The notes under the pieces were generated by a model, which was given only the letters and a program-made list of their open reading frames with translations, ran no database searches and was not told the DNA's origin. From Akanthomyces muscarius (Eukaryota > Ascomycota > Sordariomycetes > Hypocreales > Cordycipitaceae): DNA of 64,000 nt. The position numbers and the translations under genes were made by a program. Below, piece by piece: positions 10,325-19,487 of this stretch (its first letter is position 1; every line of letters begins with the position of its first letter). The stretch lies in NCBI RefSeq assembly GCF_028009165.1, contig NC_079241.1, forward strand, positions 5,518,001 to 5,582,000, in the 5' to 3' direction.

Positions 10325-11706
10325 CTGCATTCAAATACAGCTAAGCTCTCCCGCGAAAACCACCAATCTGTGCACAGTTTGACACTGGTTTATGCGGATT
10401 GCAGCTTGCAAGCGTCCAGAGGCAATGCCACACGTTCCAAAAAGTTGGTGCGTGGTCTAAACGATCCTGCATGATTTTTTTATCTTGTTCTATGAAGTAG
10501 TATGTCTTTGTTTTGCGTCCATCCTATATCCTTTTTTGCCCCTCAACCGCTGTTGATGATTGTATTTCAATCATGCGAATGAGAGGCATAGTGATTCATG
10601 TAGCATAAGACATTATAAGGCAGATCTTGCCGCTAAATTATGCAGATCCCATCTGAGATCAATCAAAAGCCGGAAATATATGTAGAGTGAGGCCGCATTG
10701 TGGTTGCTTCGGGGACGGCTTGGGTTACTTGAAGTCGTAAGATATTTTCCAAGGGTGGTATAATCTTATAAAGGATAAAACGCTGGTTCTTCCAGTGGAG
10801 CCAGCGCCGCACTGCACTTGACAGCGAGAAAGGGCTGCCGCTATTATTCTTATTTACAAAAGAGGGGCATTTGAAACGCATTTGTCTGTAACCAGCCGAT
10901 ACTGGTAGACCCTGGACTTGAGTGAAAATATTTAGTAACGTAGAGCATTAATCGGCAACTGGCCGTGAAGCCCTGTTACGGGTAGACAAAAAGGTACTTA
11001 GCAGGTACAAGCTATTTTTGGCTGTTGCCCACTATATTTGTCATGTAGGTGTTCACCCGCGACACCCATTTCGGTTTTTACGGTAAGACATTGACAAGAT
11101 GTCTACACAAAAGAAGAATTGCTCTCATTAGATGTAAAATCAATCAGCATTATAAGCTTTATAAGAAAAATAATTTAAATACTTATAGCTAATTTCAAAC
11201 CAAGATGCGCCTAATATCTTGTCAATAATGTATATAGAGAAGCTGTCGTTGAACTTGGAATCGATCGTAAGTCTAAAACCATAGACGGTGTGTCCCTACT
11301 CTAACCATGTATTATCCGTGGGTGAAGATCTAGACATGACGTCAAGTCGCCGGTCGCGCACAACAGTGTCGAATGCTATTATCGTGAATAACAAACTACC
11401 GTCCGTATTTTATGAGGGTAAGGTCCTGGCTTCTGCCCCGACAGAAACAAACTTGGTCATGAAATGGCCGGGTCGGCCTGGGTATGAGGGCTTGTGTTCT
11501 GACGGCACGTATCGATCTCTTGTCGACGAGCAAATGCCCACGTCCGCCACATCCAAATATAGAGGGTCTATCGATCGTCCGTCGAGGAGGAGCGTCGAGG
11601 AGAAGCAAGGAGGGCCCGTCCGTTAAGGATTCACTCTCTATTAGAGATTAAAAAGAAATTAAAACTACTCTACTTAAGAAGTAGTGGAGAAGTTCTAGAA
11701 AAAGAT
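10325..11706. other. AT-rich gene-free stretch downstream of the NLR
   Basis: No convincing gene. Around 11130-11210 the sequence is strongly AT-rich. It contains the right arm of the 32-bp inverted repeat, and the reverse complement beyond that arm shows further weak similarity to the ~158-bp unit (a CTGCTAAGTACC block against CTGCTGAGTACC). Confidence 0.5.
11054..11085 (-). repeat. Right copy of the 32-bp inverted repeat
   Basis: This is the exact reverse complement of 5827-5858. Sequence on the outer side of each arm shares only short pieces (for example TTGTCAA), so the perfect identity is confined to the 32 bases with weaker similarity beyond. Confidence 0.9.
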
Positions 11707-11779
11707 TGACACCTGTGGGATTCGAATCCACGCCCTTGCGGACCGCGATACTGAAGAAATGGATCATTTCCTGAACACG
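11707..11779 (-). pseudogene. Truncated tRNA-Leu(CAG) copy, 3' half with intron
   Basis: On the minus strand this matches the intact tRNA-Leu from the anticodon stem to the 3' end, including the 21-nt intron. The acceptor 5' arm and D arm are missing. There are a few substitutions, one of which turns the T-stem GTGGG into GTGGA. Because the intron is kept, the copy arose at DNA level. It cannot fold into a full tRNA. Confidence 0.85.
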
Positions 11780-12003
11780 TTATATATATAAAATGCGGCC
11801 CTGGGCCTGGGTTTTTCCGCCACCAGTACAAAATTCAAGACGCCACGCTACCAAATATATGTATACTCTAGCAAAATGCAAAGGGGAATTGAGAATGCAA
11901 AAAAGAAAAGAAGAATGAAAAACAAGATCGCTGGAACCAAAAAGGACGAAGCGGCGACCCAAATGAAGCGAAATGAAGACACAAAGAAATTTGTCAACTC
12001 AGG

Positions 12004-13821
12004 TTACGCTTTGATGAGCCGCCCGCGATGCTCTTGGACATCAGACTCTGCCGGACTAAAATGCATCCAAATTTCTTGGCTCGCGGAAGCATCGTCTGAG
12101 CCATGTTCCGTATCTGACACGTCGTCTCGGACCATGCAGAGTATTGCTCTCCGGAATCTGTTCCAAAGACTCTTGATTCTCGTCGAAAACTCGTTAGGGA
12201 TCTTGAGTCGCACCGCAACCCACTTGTCGTCAGGCGCATGGTCCGTTTTGATTGCTTCATCCGGGTCGCTGACAGGCTCTCTTGTGCAAAGAAGTCGCTC
12301 ATTACTCCATGTTCGAAATTTAGTCTGCTCAGGTGGCAGCGTCGCCTCGAGGAACTCGAGCGACGCAACAATGGTGAGATAGAATGCGCGGCTGGGGCTC
12401 ACGAGCGACTTCATAAAGACACTCATCCAAACAGGGTATAGGACTGCAAAATCAGTCATTGCTAGATGCGTTGACCCCGCAATTGTGAGCATCCAGCACA
12501 GAGCACCCGAATCTCGCGCCTCATTGCAGAAGGAGACGACACGGTCGTAGTTGTCTTTCCAATGCATGAAAGCCTCGGATGATATAGCAATGATGGGTTT
12601 GCCAACACTATTCGATGGCTTATCGCCGCCAGGAGGTGTCGCTTGACCCCAAGCATCCAAGATTAATCCGGAAGTAAGCCATGTAAGCGAGTCGTCCCGA
12701 CAAAGCTGCACTGTCGTGGCACCGCCAAAAGAATGTCCCATCATGGAGACAGTGTTGAGAAACATGCTGCCCTTCCAATCCTCCCACTGAATCCCAATGA
12801 GGCCCATGGAGCTGGACCCGATGTTTCCTTTTTTTCGCAGATTCATCTTCGCAACCTCTTCTCCCTTGCCATCATTGATGAGACTGATGACGTGGTATGC
12901 TTCCTTGATCTCTTCTTGGCGAAGCTCGATCTGTGCAGATCGCAAAACATGATCCACGCCTTGCGGGTTATGCGGCGACGTATCCTGAGCATTGTCTTTA
13001 GGCAGGATGTAGTCGACAACATAATATGGATTGACCCCCTTTTTGCCGCGACCACGCACCTTTTTGCCGGTTGTTTCTTTATCCGTGTCGTCGTTAGTGT
13101 AGATCTTGGCTGTCGATGACTCAATTTCCGCAGGGTCAATGTCTTCCGGCAAGCTGACATGCGTTCTTGCGCCGCTGCCATCCCGGTGTTCCATAGCAAC
13201 CACAATGAATCCAAAGCTTGCAAGCTCTCCACAGATGGCACTGTAGCAAAGCCGAGATCCGCCCAAACCGTGGCTGAAGATGATGACCGGAAACTTGGGC
13301 CTTTTTTCATCGCCTTCGCTTTCTCTTGCTCGATCACCTTCGGGTCCGGCTTCATGAAGGACTGTGTCAGGCCAAAAAGATGCCAGCTTGGCATTGCGAA
13401 AGGCTGGCAGCTTGGTGAACAGGGTCGTGCAGGCTAGGTAGCCAGTGACAGGCATCTCGGGTATATTTAGGAACTTGGCGTATCCTTTGGCAGTAGCCAT
13501 CCTGGGCCGCGGCATCCAGTCTACGCGGTGCATGCCCTTGAGGCCCTCTTTGCTTTGAGCTTCCTTTCGCAAGTCACCAGGGTAGTAAATGCCCATGAGG
13601 ACGGTATCCATGCGTAAGACGGGCTTTCCGTTTCGTTTTAGGCTAGAAATTGGTCGGGGATTCCGTGCAGGTACTTCGATATCCATATACCCCACGCTAT
13701 AAGGACCTGTGTAGTGTGGTAGACGGTGCAAGAAACGCTCTCGCAACGTCTTTGTTGGCTTGACAGCAGAATCGCGAAGATCCTGCGTGTCGCCTCTCGA
13801 TATCGGGATTTCAGTGGTCAT
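12004..13821 (-). CDS. PAF-acetylhydrolase-like (isoform II family) lipase
   Basis: This is a single exon of 605 residues. It matches the platelet-activating-factor acetylhydrolase isoform II family, alpha/beta hydrolases that remove short or oxidised acyl chains from the sn-2 position of phospholipids. The oxyanion-hole region FSHGLGGSR is at 182-190, the nucleophile elbow GHSFGG at 362-367 (Ser364), the likely acid Asp389 in LILDAWG, and the likely base His452 in GSTHLAMTDF. So the whole catalytic triad is present. The length exceeds animal plasma enzymes (about 440) because of an N-terminal extension, a Lys/Asp-rich insert around 230-300, and a C-terminal tail of about 100 residues, as in fungal members. 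No signal peptide is seen at the first Met, which suggests an intracellular enzyme. It has no obvious functional link to its neighbours. Confidence 0.88.
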   Translation of the reverse strand: MTTEIPISRGDTQDLRDSAVKPTKTLRERFLHRLPHYTGPYSVGYMDIEVPARNPRPISSLKRNGKPVLRMDTVLMGIYYPGDLRKEAQSKEGLKGMHRVDWMPRPRMATAKGYAKFLNIPEMPVTGYLACTTLFTKLPAFRNAKLASFWPDTVLHEAGPEGDRARESEGDEKRPKFPVIIFSHGLGGSRLCYSAICGELASFGFIVVAMEHRDGSGARTHVSLPEDIDPAEIESSTAKIYTNDDTDKETTGKKVRGRGKKGVNPYYVVDYILPKDNAQDTSPHNPQGVDHVLRSAQIELRQEEIKEAYHVISLINDGKGEEVAKMNLRKKGNIGSSSMGLIGIQWEDWKGSMFLNTVSMMGHSFGGATTVQLCRDDSLTWLTSGLILDAWGQATPPGGDKPSNSVGKPIIAISSEAFMHWKDNYDRVVSFCNEARDSGALCWMLTIAGSTHLAMTDFAVLYPVWMSVFMKSLVSPSRAFYLTIVASLEFLEATLPPEQTKFRTWSNERLLCTREPVSDPDEAIKTDHAPDDKWVAVRLKIPNEFSTRIKSLWNRFRRAILCMVRDDVSDTEHGSDDASASQEIWMHFSPAESDVQEHRGRLIKA

Positions 13822-15450
13822 TTTCTCGGTGACTGGACCTCTGTTCGGGGCGGAGAGTTGGTCACGCGACCGCTCGAGGCAGTTGGGCGCGGGTGCCGCC
13901 TACTTAATAGTCGCGATGAATCCGTGGTGTCGTCACTGAAGTTTTGTGTTACAGAGTAATGGTGACGTCACAGGCACGCAGCTCTCTATTAACATGTGTA
14001 AAGCCAACGGAAGGGTCCGCAGGGGCGCTAGCAAGCAACCCCGGCGACAGCAACATGAACGGTAAAACCAGAAGCGAGAAGGTCCATGAGCAATGCCGTG
14101 TATATAATCTATTCGAACAATGCCTGAAAATTAAATGAGAATTTTCCGGGTACCAGCGATGCCTTTGTGTCTTGGCTGGGCCATCGGCCGAGACTTTGGT
14201 TGTGCGAAGACACGCCCCACCCGCGGTGCAAAAACTTTTTTGGGCATCGAATCATGGCACGGCGTGGCCGGCATCACTGGCAGAAGTCAAGCCTACTCTA
14301 AAATTTGCGCTACAGAACTCGGCGCGAGCCATGATTCGGCATGTGTGGGTTAATGAGCTCATGCTTGGGCGATGAGCTAGCTAATCCCCGATCAGCATGC
14401 CGCAATTACGAATTGACACTGCCTGCGGTCGCAGTAAAAGCAGTGGCATCAGGAGTTGATAGGGACTTTCTGATCTGCCCATAATATTTGTATAAACGGT
14501 GGATGTTGTAGCACAGAAAAGTGCAGTAGTTGATCGTTTTGGCAGCTGTGGACTGGCCGAGGGCTAGCCTGAAAACCGCGATGTGTGGCGCAACATACAC
14601 AGAAAACCGCACTTGTAATACAGCAATTCCACTTGCAAACATGGATCGATAATATGCAGCATCGTGGCTTCTAAACTGACCAGCTTTTGCCTCGCTTTAA
14701 CGAAAACGCGACCGTGACGTCGTTGGCCACATTCAGGTTTAGTTAGTTGGTTGATTGTAACAAGTCGACAACAGAGTTCTGAAGTATCGTGAATAATTGG
14801 GAACCCCAGTGCTCTACAGAAAGGAAGTAGCATTACAAAATTGATACAAGAGCAAAGAAGTATATTCTCGGTAGTTTGATCTTCTCGCCAGCACTGCGCA
14901 CTAACAGAACTTGAGCTCTTGGTCGGTTCACGTCGGTTCACGTCGCGCCGATGATCACTGCCTAGTCACCAACCCCGTGGAGAGGAAATAATGTCGTATC
15001 AGACGTCCAATTTGCCTATCAAGGCGACTGAATATCCTATTCGTAGTGTTACATGGCGAATTGCTCCTGCCTGCCAGCCAGACAGTTGTGTGAATGCCAC
15101 TGGTACGCTCAGCAGCCGTGCTGGTAGCAATCAGCCAGAAATCAAATGATATGGGTAAAAGGAACCTCCAGAAGATAAAATGTAGCCAGCTCATTAATCC
15201 TGCGCATCTATAAGGACATCGAAGCGCTGCAAGCGTTCTGAATTTGATGAGCAGCAGCTAAGACCCATACTTGGAAACCTTGTTGCTAATACCAGCTTTG
15301 CTCGACGAATAACGCCGAATTCTTACCCGTTCTTTCTGCCAAGTTGTTCAGAGAAGAAGGAGCTACAGATGTGCCAGACCATTTGGCCGTGTGGGTTGTT
15401 TTGGTAGAGCATCATATACTATAATATCTCAGTCGTATTTCAACAATCGA
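13822..15450. other. Gene-free stretch
   Basis: I see no gene with support on either strand. It should contain the promoter of the lipase gene at its left end and the 5' flank of tRNA-Leu at its right end. Confidence 0.5.
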
Positions 15451-15551
15451 GGCACTTTGGCCGAGTGGTCTAAGGCGCCGTGTTCAGGAAATGATCCATT
15501 TCTTCAATATCGCGGTCCGCAAGGGCGTGGGTTCGAATCCCACAGGTGTCA
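15451..15551 (+). tRNA. tRNA-Leu (anticodon CAG) with 21-nt intron
   Basis: The acceptor arms GGCACTT and AGGTGTC pair (with G-T wobbles), the discriminator is A as expected for Leu, and a D arm (GCCGAGTGGTCTAAGGC), long variable arm and T arm (GTGGGTTCGAATCCCAC) follow. The anticodon stem CCGTG/CGCGG is interrupted after position 37 by an intron at about 15489-15509; the anticodon CAG is at 15485-15487 and reads CUG codons. The intron lies at the canonical eukaryotic nuclear position. Confidence 0.93.
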
Positions 15552-15555
15552 TATC

Positions 15556-15560
15556 TTTTT
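15556..15560 (+). terminator. Pol III T-run terminator of tRNA-Leu
   Basis: A run of five T begins 5 bases after the tRNA 3' end, the usual RNA polymerase III stop signal. Confidence 0.8.
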
Positions 15561-15888
15561 GCAGGCCATAATGAGTGAGAGTTGACTAAATTGCGCCCGA
15601 TCCTGTGAGGGTGGTTGGGCTGAACTTTGGTGGAACCTAGCGTCGGAACCACCACGTGGGGCAACCCGGAGACTGTTTCACGTGCAAGAGCGGCTTTCTT
15701 CTTTTATGGGGCTTGAATCTCGTTCAAGGAGAGCCAAAAATGGTTCGTTGGTGGCCAAGATAATGTTTGACGGTACTCCAAAATATGACTGACGCCCCAG
15801 GCTTAGTGCAGCCTCACACTTATGTCGCGCAGGCAAATAACAGATTGCACAGGAATCCGTAGTCAAAAATACAAAAGTTCCTGTATTT

Positions 15889-15937
15889 CCGGGCTGCGAT
15901 ATTGAAGAAATGGATCATTTCTTGAACAGGGCGCCTG
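15889..15937 (-). pseudogene. Fragment of the tRNA-Leu(CAG) gene, middle part
   Basis: On the minus strand this matches the end of the D arm, the anticodon arm and intron, and the start of the variable arm of the intact tRNA-Leu at 15451. There are several changes, including TTCAAG for TTCAGG at the anticodon loop. Acceptor and T arms are missing. It is inverted relative to the intact gene. Confidence 0.8.
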
Positions 15938-16227
15938 AGACAATTTTGAGTTCATGTCCTGTGAAGCAGACGCTGTCCATTTCCTTGGCAAAGAGCTGAA
16001 AATTAATGGTTCTCGAAGCTGTTTATCGTTTTGCGATCACAAACTTCTATATGTATCAACTGGCTGTGTCTTGTCAAAAAGTTGGTTCACATAATAGTGA
16101 ACAGCGAGTAAGTAGACGGCTCACAATATGGGGTCGGCCAGCGCTGCCGGCCCACCACGCGACACCCCGCATGCGAGCCAAACCGCTTCACGCTGAACAT
16201 TATCACACACATGATAAGCCATACAAA

Positions 16228-17133
16228 ATGTCGCTTTCAAACTTACCGCCACGACCCGTTCGAAATCTTTCGGGAAAAGTCGCGATTGTCACCGGCGCCG
16301 GAGCAGCGGGCGACGACCTCGGCAATGGCAGAGCCATTGCCCTACTCCTCGCCGAAGACGGAGCTTCTGTCATATGTGTCGACCGTGATGAAAGTCTGGC
16401 GCAGAGAACTGTAGAGATGGTGAAAGAGCATGGCAGGGGATCTGCGATCGCTATCCGGGCAGATGTCACCTTAGACGAGGAATGCGCCTCATGTATCTCG
16501 AAAGCTACGGCGGAGTATGGTCGGCTTGACATTTTGGTAAACAATGTTGGGATATTGGGACCATCTGGCACCGCAGAGAACGTCGATATAGCAGCATGGT
16601 CCAAAGGTCTAGAAATCAATGTCACCAGCATGATGATCATGGCCAAGCATGCTATTCCCGCTATGCTAAAGAACGCGCCGGGCGACGGTAGTATCAGAGG
16701 TAGCATCGTCAACATGGGATCGGTCGCTGGCCTGCAGGGGGGGACACCGAGCCTGTTGTACCCAACCAGCAAAGGCGCCGTGGTTAATATGACGCGCGCA
16801 ATGGCGGCGAACCATGGCCAGGACGGCATCAGAGTCAATTGTGTATGCCCAGGTAAGCAGCCCGACACCCACGCCGTTGCCTCGACTCATTAGCCATTGG
16901 CAATTACAGGAATGGTCTACACTCCCATGGTATACAATGCAGGCAGTGGTATGGCACCAGAAATGCGGGAAGCGCGACGCAATCGCAGCGTACTGAGAAC
17001 CGAAGGCAACGCTTGGGATGTTGCCAGCGCCGTACGATTTCTCGCGGGTAACGAAGCGCGCTGGATTACTGGCACAATGCTTACGGTCGATGCTGGTGCC
17101 ACATGCGCCGGTTTTGTTCCAATGAATCACTAG
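16228..17133 (+). CDS. Short-chain dehydrogenase/reductase, two exons
   Basis: Exons 16228-16852 and 16910-17133 (57-nt intron, gtaagc...ttacag) give 282 residues. The start at 16228 has a good context (acaaaATGtc); the frame stays open upstream to 16006 but that part looks non-coding. It is a classical SDR: a nucleotide-binding loop beginning TGAGAAGDDLGNG (22-34, longer than the usual TGxxxGxG), an NNVG motif at 105-108 in place of NNAG, catalytic Ser165, Tyr178 and Lys182 (YPTSK), the PG motif at 208-209, and a C-terminal GTMLTVDAGAT block. It should oxidise or reduce an alcohol/ketone substrate with NAD(P); Asp52 after the second strand (ICVDRD) points to NAD preference. The substrate is unknown and no biosynthetic cluster surrounds it. 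Confidence 0.9.
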
Positions 17134-19487
17134 TAAATTAATTGCTAGTAATCCATGAATTCATGTGCTGCATTTTTGTCCTGGCTCGGGCAGCAACTCG
17201 AGGCTCGTCTGCTGAAAGAAACCCGATAGACACGGAGATAAATTAAGGTATATCTCGTATGATCTATATGTTTCGACTGTTCCTTCTTTGTGCTACTATC
17301 TTGTCCCCTTTTTCTGTATTTTCTTTTCATCCAGGATGATTGGAGGCTGGTATATGGAACTTTCGTACTGATGTGTTGGCGGCGTGGCTGGTGCACAGTG
17401 GAAACTTTATGTAGTGGGGCTGGGAAGTCTGCGTGGCTGTGCGCTGGTGGCGGGAGCGCCCGTAGAACTCTCAGACTTTTGGGCCTTTCTGCAACATCGT
17501 TGATACAAATCAATATGGGGAAAACTGGATCTGGTTCTGAGCAACTCCTTCTTTGGATCCATTGTGGCAGGCTGCTCTTGCGCCTGATACAAGCAAGCTG
17601 GGTCTTCAGTAAATGTTTCTCAAGACATCCCTGCACGCCTGAAACTACGAGCCCTTGAGCTTAGATTGCTTTTGATGCGCGACAAGCAGATGAGATGCTA
17701 AAAGGGCGGATTCTCGGTCTGTACAGGAGCCTTTGCCCAAAGATTCTAAAGTTTGTACGAGTTGAAAGAATTTGGCCATGCTAAGATTACGAGCTGGTGG
17801 TGTGGATCGACGGTGCATCTTCGTATTTTTGGGGCGAGGCCATTTCCGCCTTTCTTTTTGTTATAACCGGCCCAGCCTTTATTAGGCCAGGCTCTGCGTA
17901 ACACGATACATCCCAGCCCTGTCTCGGCCTCAAAGGGTTACACGCCGGAGGAGAGGCTCGGGTCGGGCGGAGGCACACCAGGCCTTTCATTTCCTGTCCA
18001 TGTGCAGTTCGTGGCCGAGAGACAAAGCTACGGTTTTGGATGATTTCCATGGGCTCTGCGACATCGATGACGATCGAAGTTGAGCAGGGTTGTACCATCG
18101 CTCTGGCAGTCGGGCCACCCGGATGCACCAGCGAATCTTGTACTGCGCCATGGAAGCTGGAAGGCCTGTTAGCCTGGTGTATGCCAGCCGATAGAGAAGC
18201 TAATAGGCGTGGCAGGCCACCACCCTTCGCTAACTAGCTTCATTGAGTGCCTATTTTTGTAGCGGCTGGCTGGGGGCCGCCGTCGTGACAGATCGGGCGA
18301 CCGTCCGTCATTTATTGGCGGGCTGCACTTCGTATTTCTTTGAGCCTTGGGGTCTTGGCTGCAGGTCTGCGGCCCAAAAGTACAGCGCGCGCTGAAAGAC
18401 ACGAGGTCGGCGGCGAAGATCCCTGCGATTTGAGTGTGCATGCACAAAAGCAAGTCATTTTTTGCGGCAGCGCCGTCTGTATCCGCAGTGAGAGCCGTAT
18501 TGATGCATCATCGATGTTGCAGGTGGGAGGAGATGAGGGCGCTCACCGGTGCCTTGAGCAGCTTGTGCACCGCGGTTTGCTTGCCAGCTGCCAGACGTTT
18601 GGCCAGCTGCGAGCTCTTTGTATGCATGCCTCAGGCGCAAACAAATCGTCCTTGTGCTGCAAAACCTCACTGCAATCAGGTCAACTCGTCTTTTCCGACA
18701 TCGTCACCATTTGCGCCACATGCAAAGAAAACTGCATGTCGCGGGGCTGGCCAGCAAAGGTCTGCGTCTTTCTTCCCTGCTTCCCTGCGGACCAGGCTCC
18801 AAGCCCTGTAGCAGTGCCTATCCTAGCTGTCTCAGGGTCTCGCATAGCGCCAGCAAAGAAACATCCCCGCCCGCCGTCAGCCCAGCTCCACAGCCAACCA
18901 CATCCCAAGCCTCCTCGTATTTTTTTTTCTCGTTGCGCTAACTAACAGCAGATCGCTGTCCAGCCTGGGACCTGCAGTGTCCGGCCACACCACACCATTG
19001 TGACTGAAAGCCTTCCTTGTCCCATCATCGGTTCCGCGCGGCCGTTGCTAGCCAGAGCTATATACTCGTCGACCCCTGCCTTTTTTTTTTTGCTTGGCTT
19101 GATAGCTGTCGTGTTACAACAGACCTCTTTTCTATTTCCAACTTTGCTGTTGAACTTCAGAGATCCAGGCCGCTTCTCATTTCCCGTGGGGCTTACACTT
19201 ACACGCTCTGTTTCACCAATACGCAGTGACACGGGATTGGATGCGACGATTTCGACTTTTGCTCGTTGCAGCAGATTGAGTATTCGCTTTTTCGCAGTTT
19301 TGCTGGTACAATCTCGCTTTCCTGCATACAACCTGCAGTGCGTCCCGTTCTTTGTCGTGTCAGAACTGCTGCCGTGTGTGACTTGGCTGGTCCACTGCAC
19401 CTGCTCATTCGCGTTGCACCACGCCCGCTTCGAAGCGCGGAATTTTCTTTCCTCCCCATCAATCCTTTATAATCAGTCATCTGCATC
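17134..19487. other. Long gene-free stretch, probable promoter/leader
   Basis: 2.35 kb without a supported gene. The last kilobase before 19488 is pyrimidine-rich with T runs (for example 19080-19091), like leaders of fungal core genes. Open frames here lack motifs and splice partners. Confidence 0.5.

Noticed and set aside
11288..11626. 112-codon plus-strand frame
   Set aside because: Starts at GTG, no motif, no splice partner, located in AT-rich repeat-bearing DNA.
16006..16227. Upstream start of the SDR at 16006
   Set aside because: The added 74 residues have no family similarity, while the start at 16228 matches the usual SDR N-terminus and has a better context.
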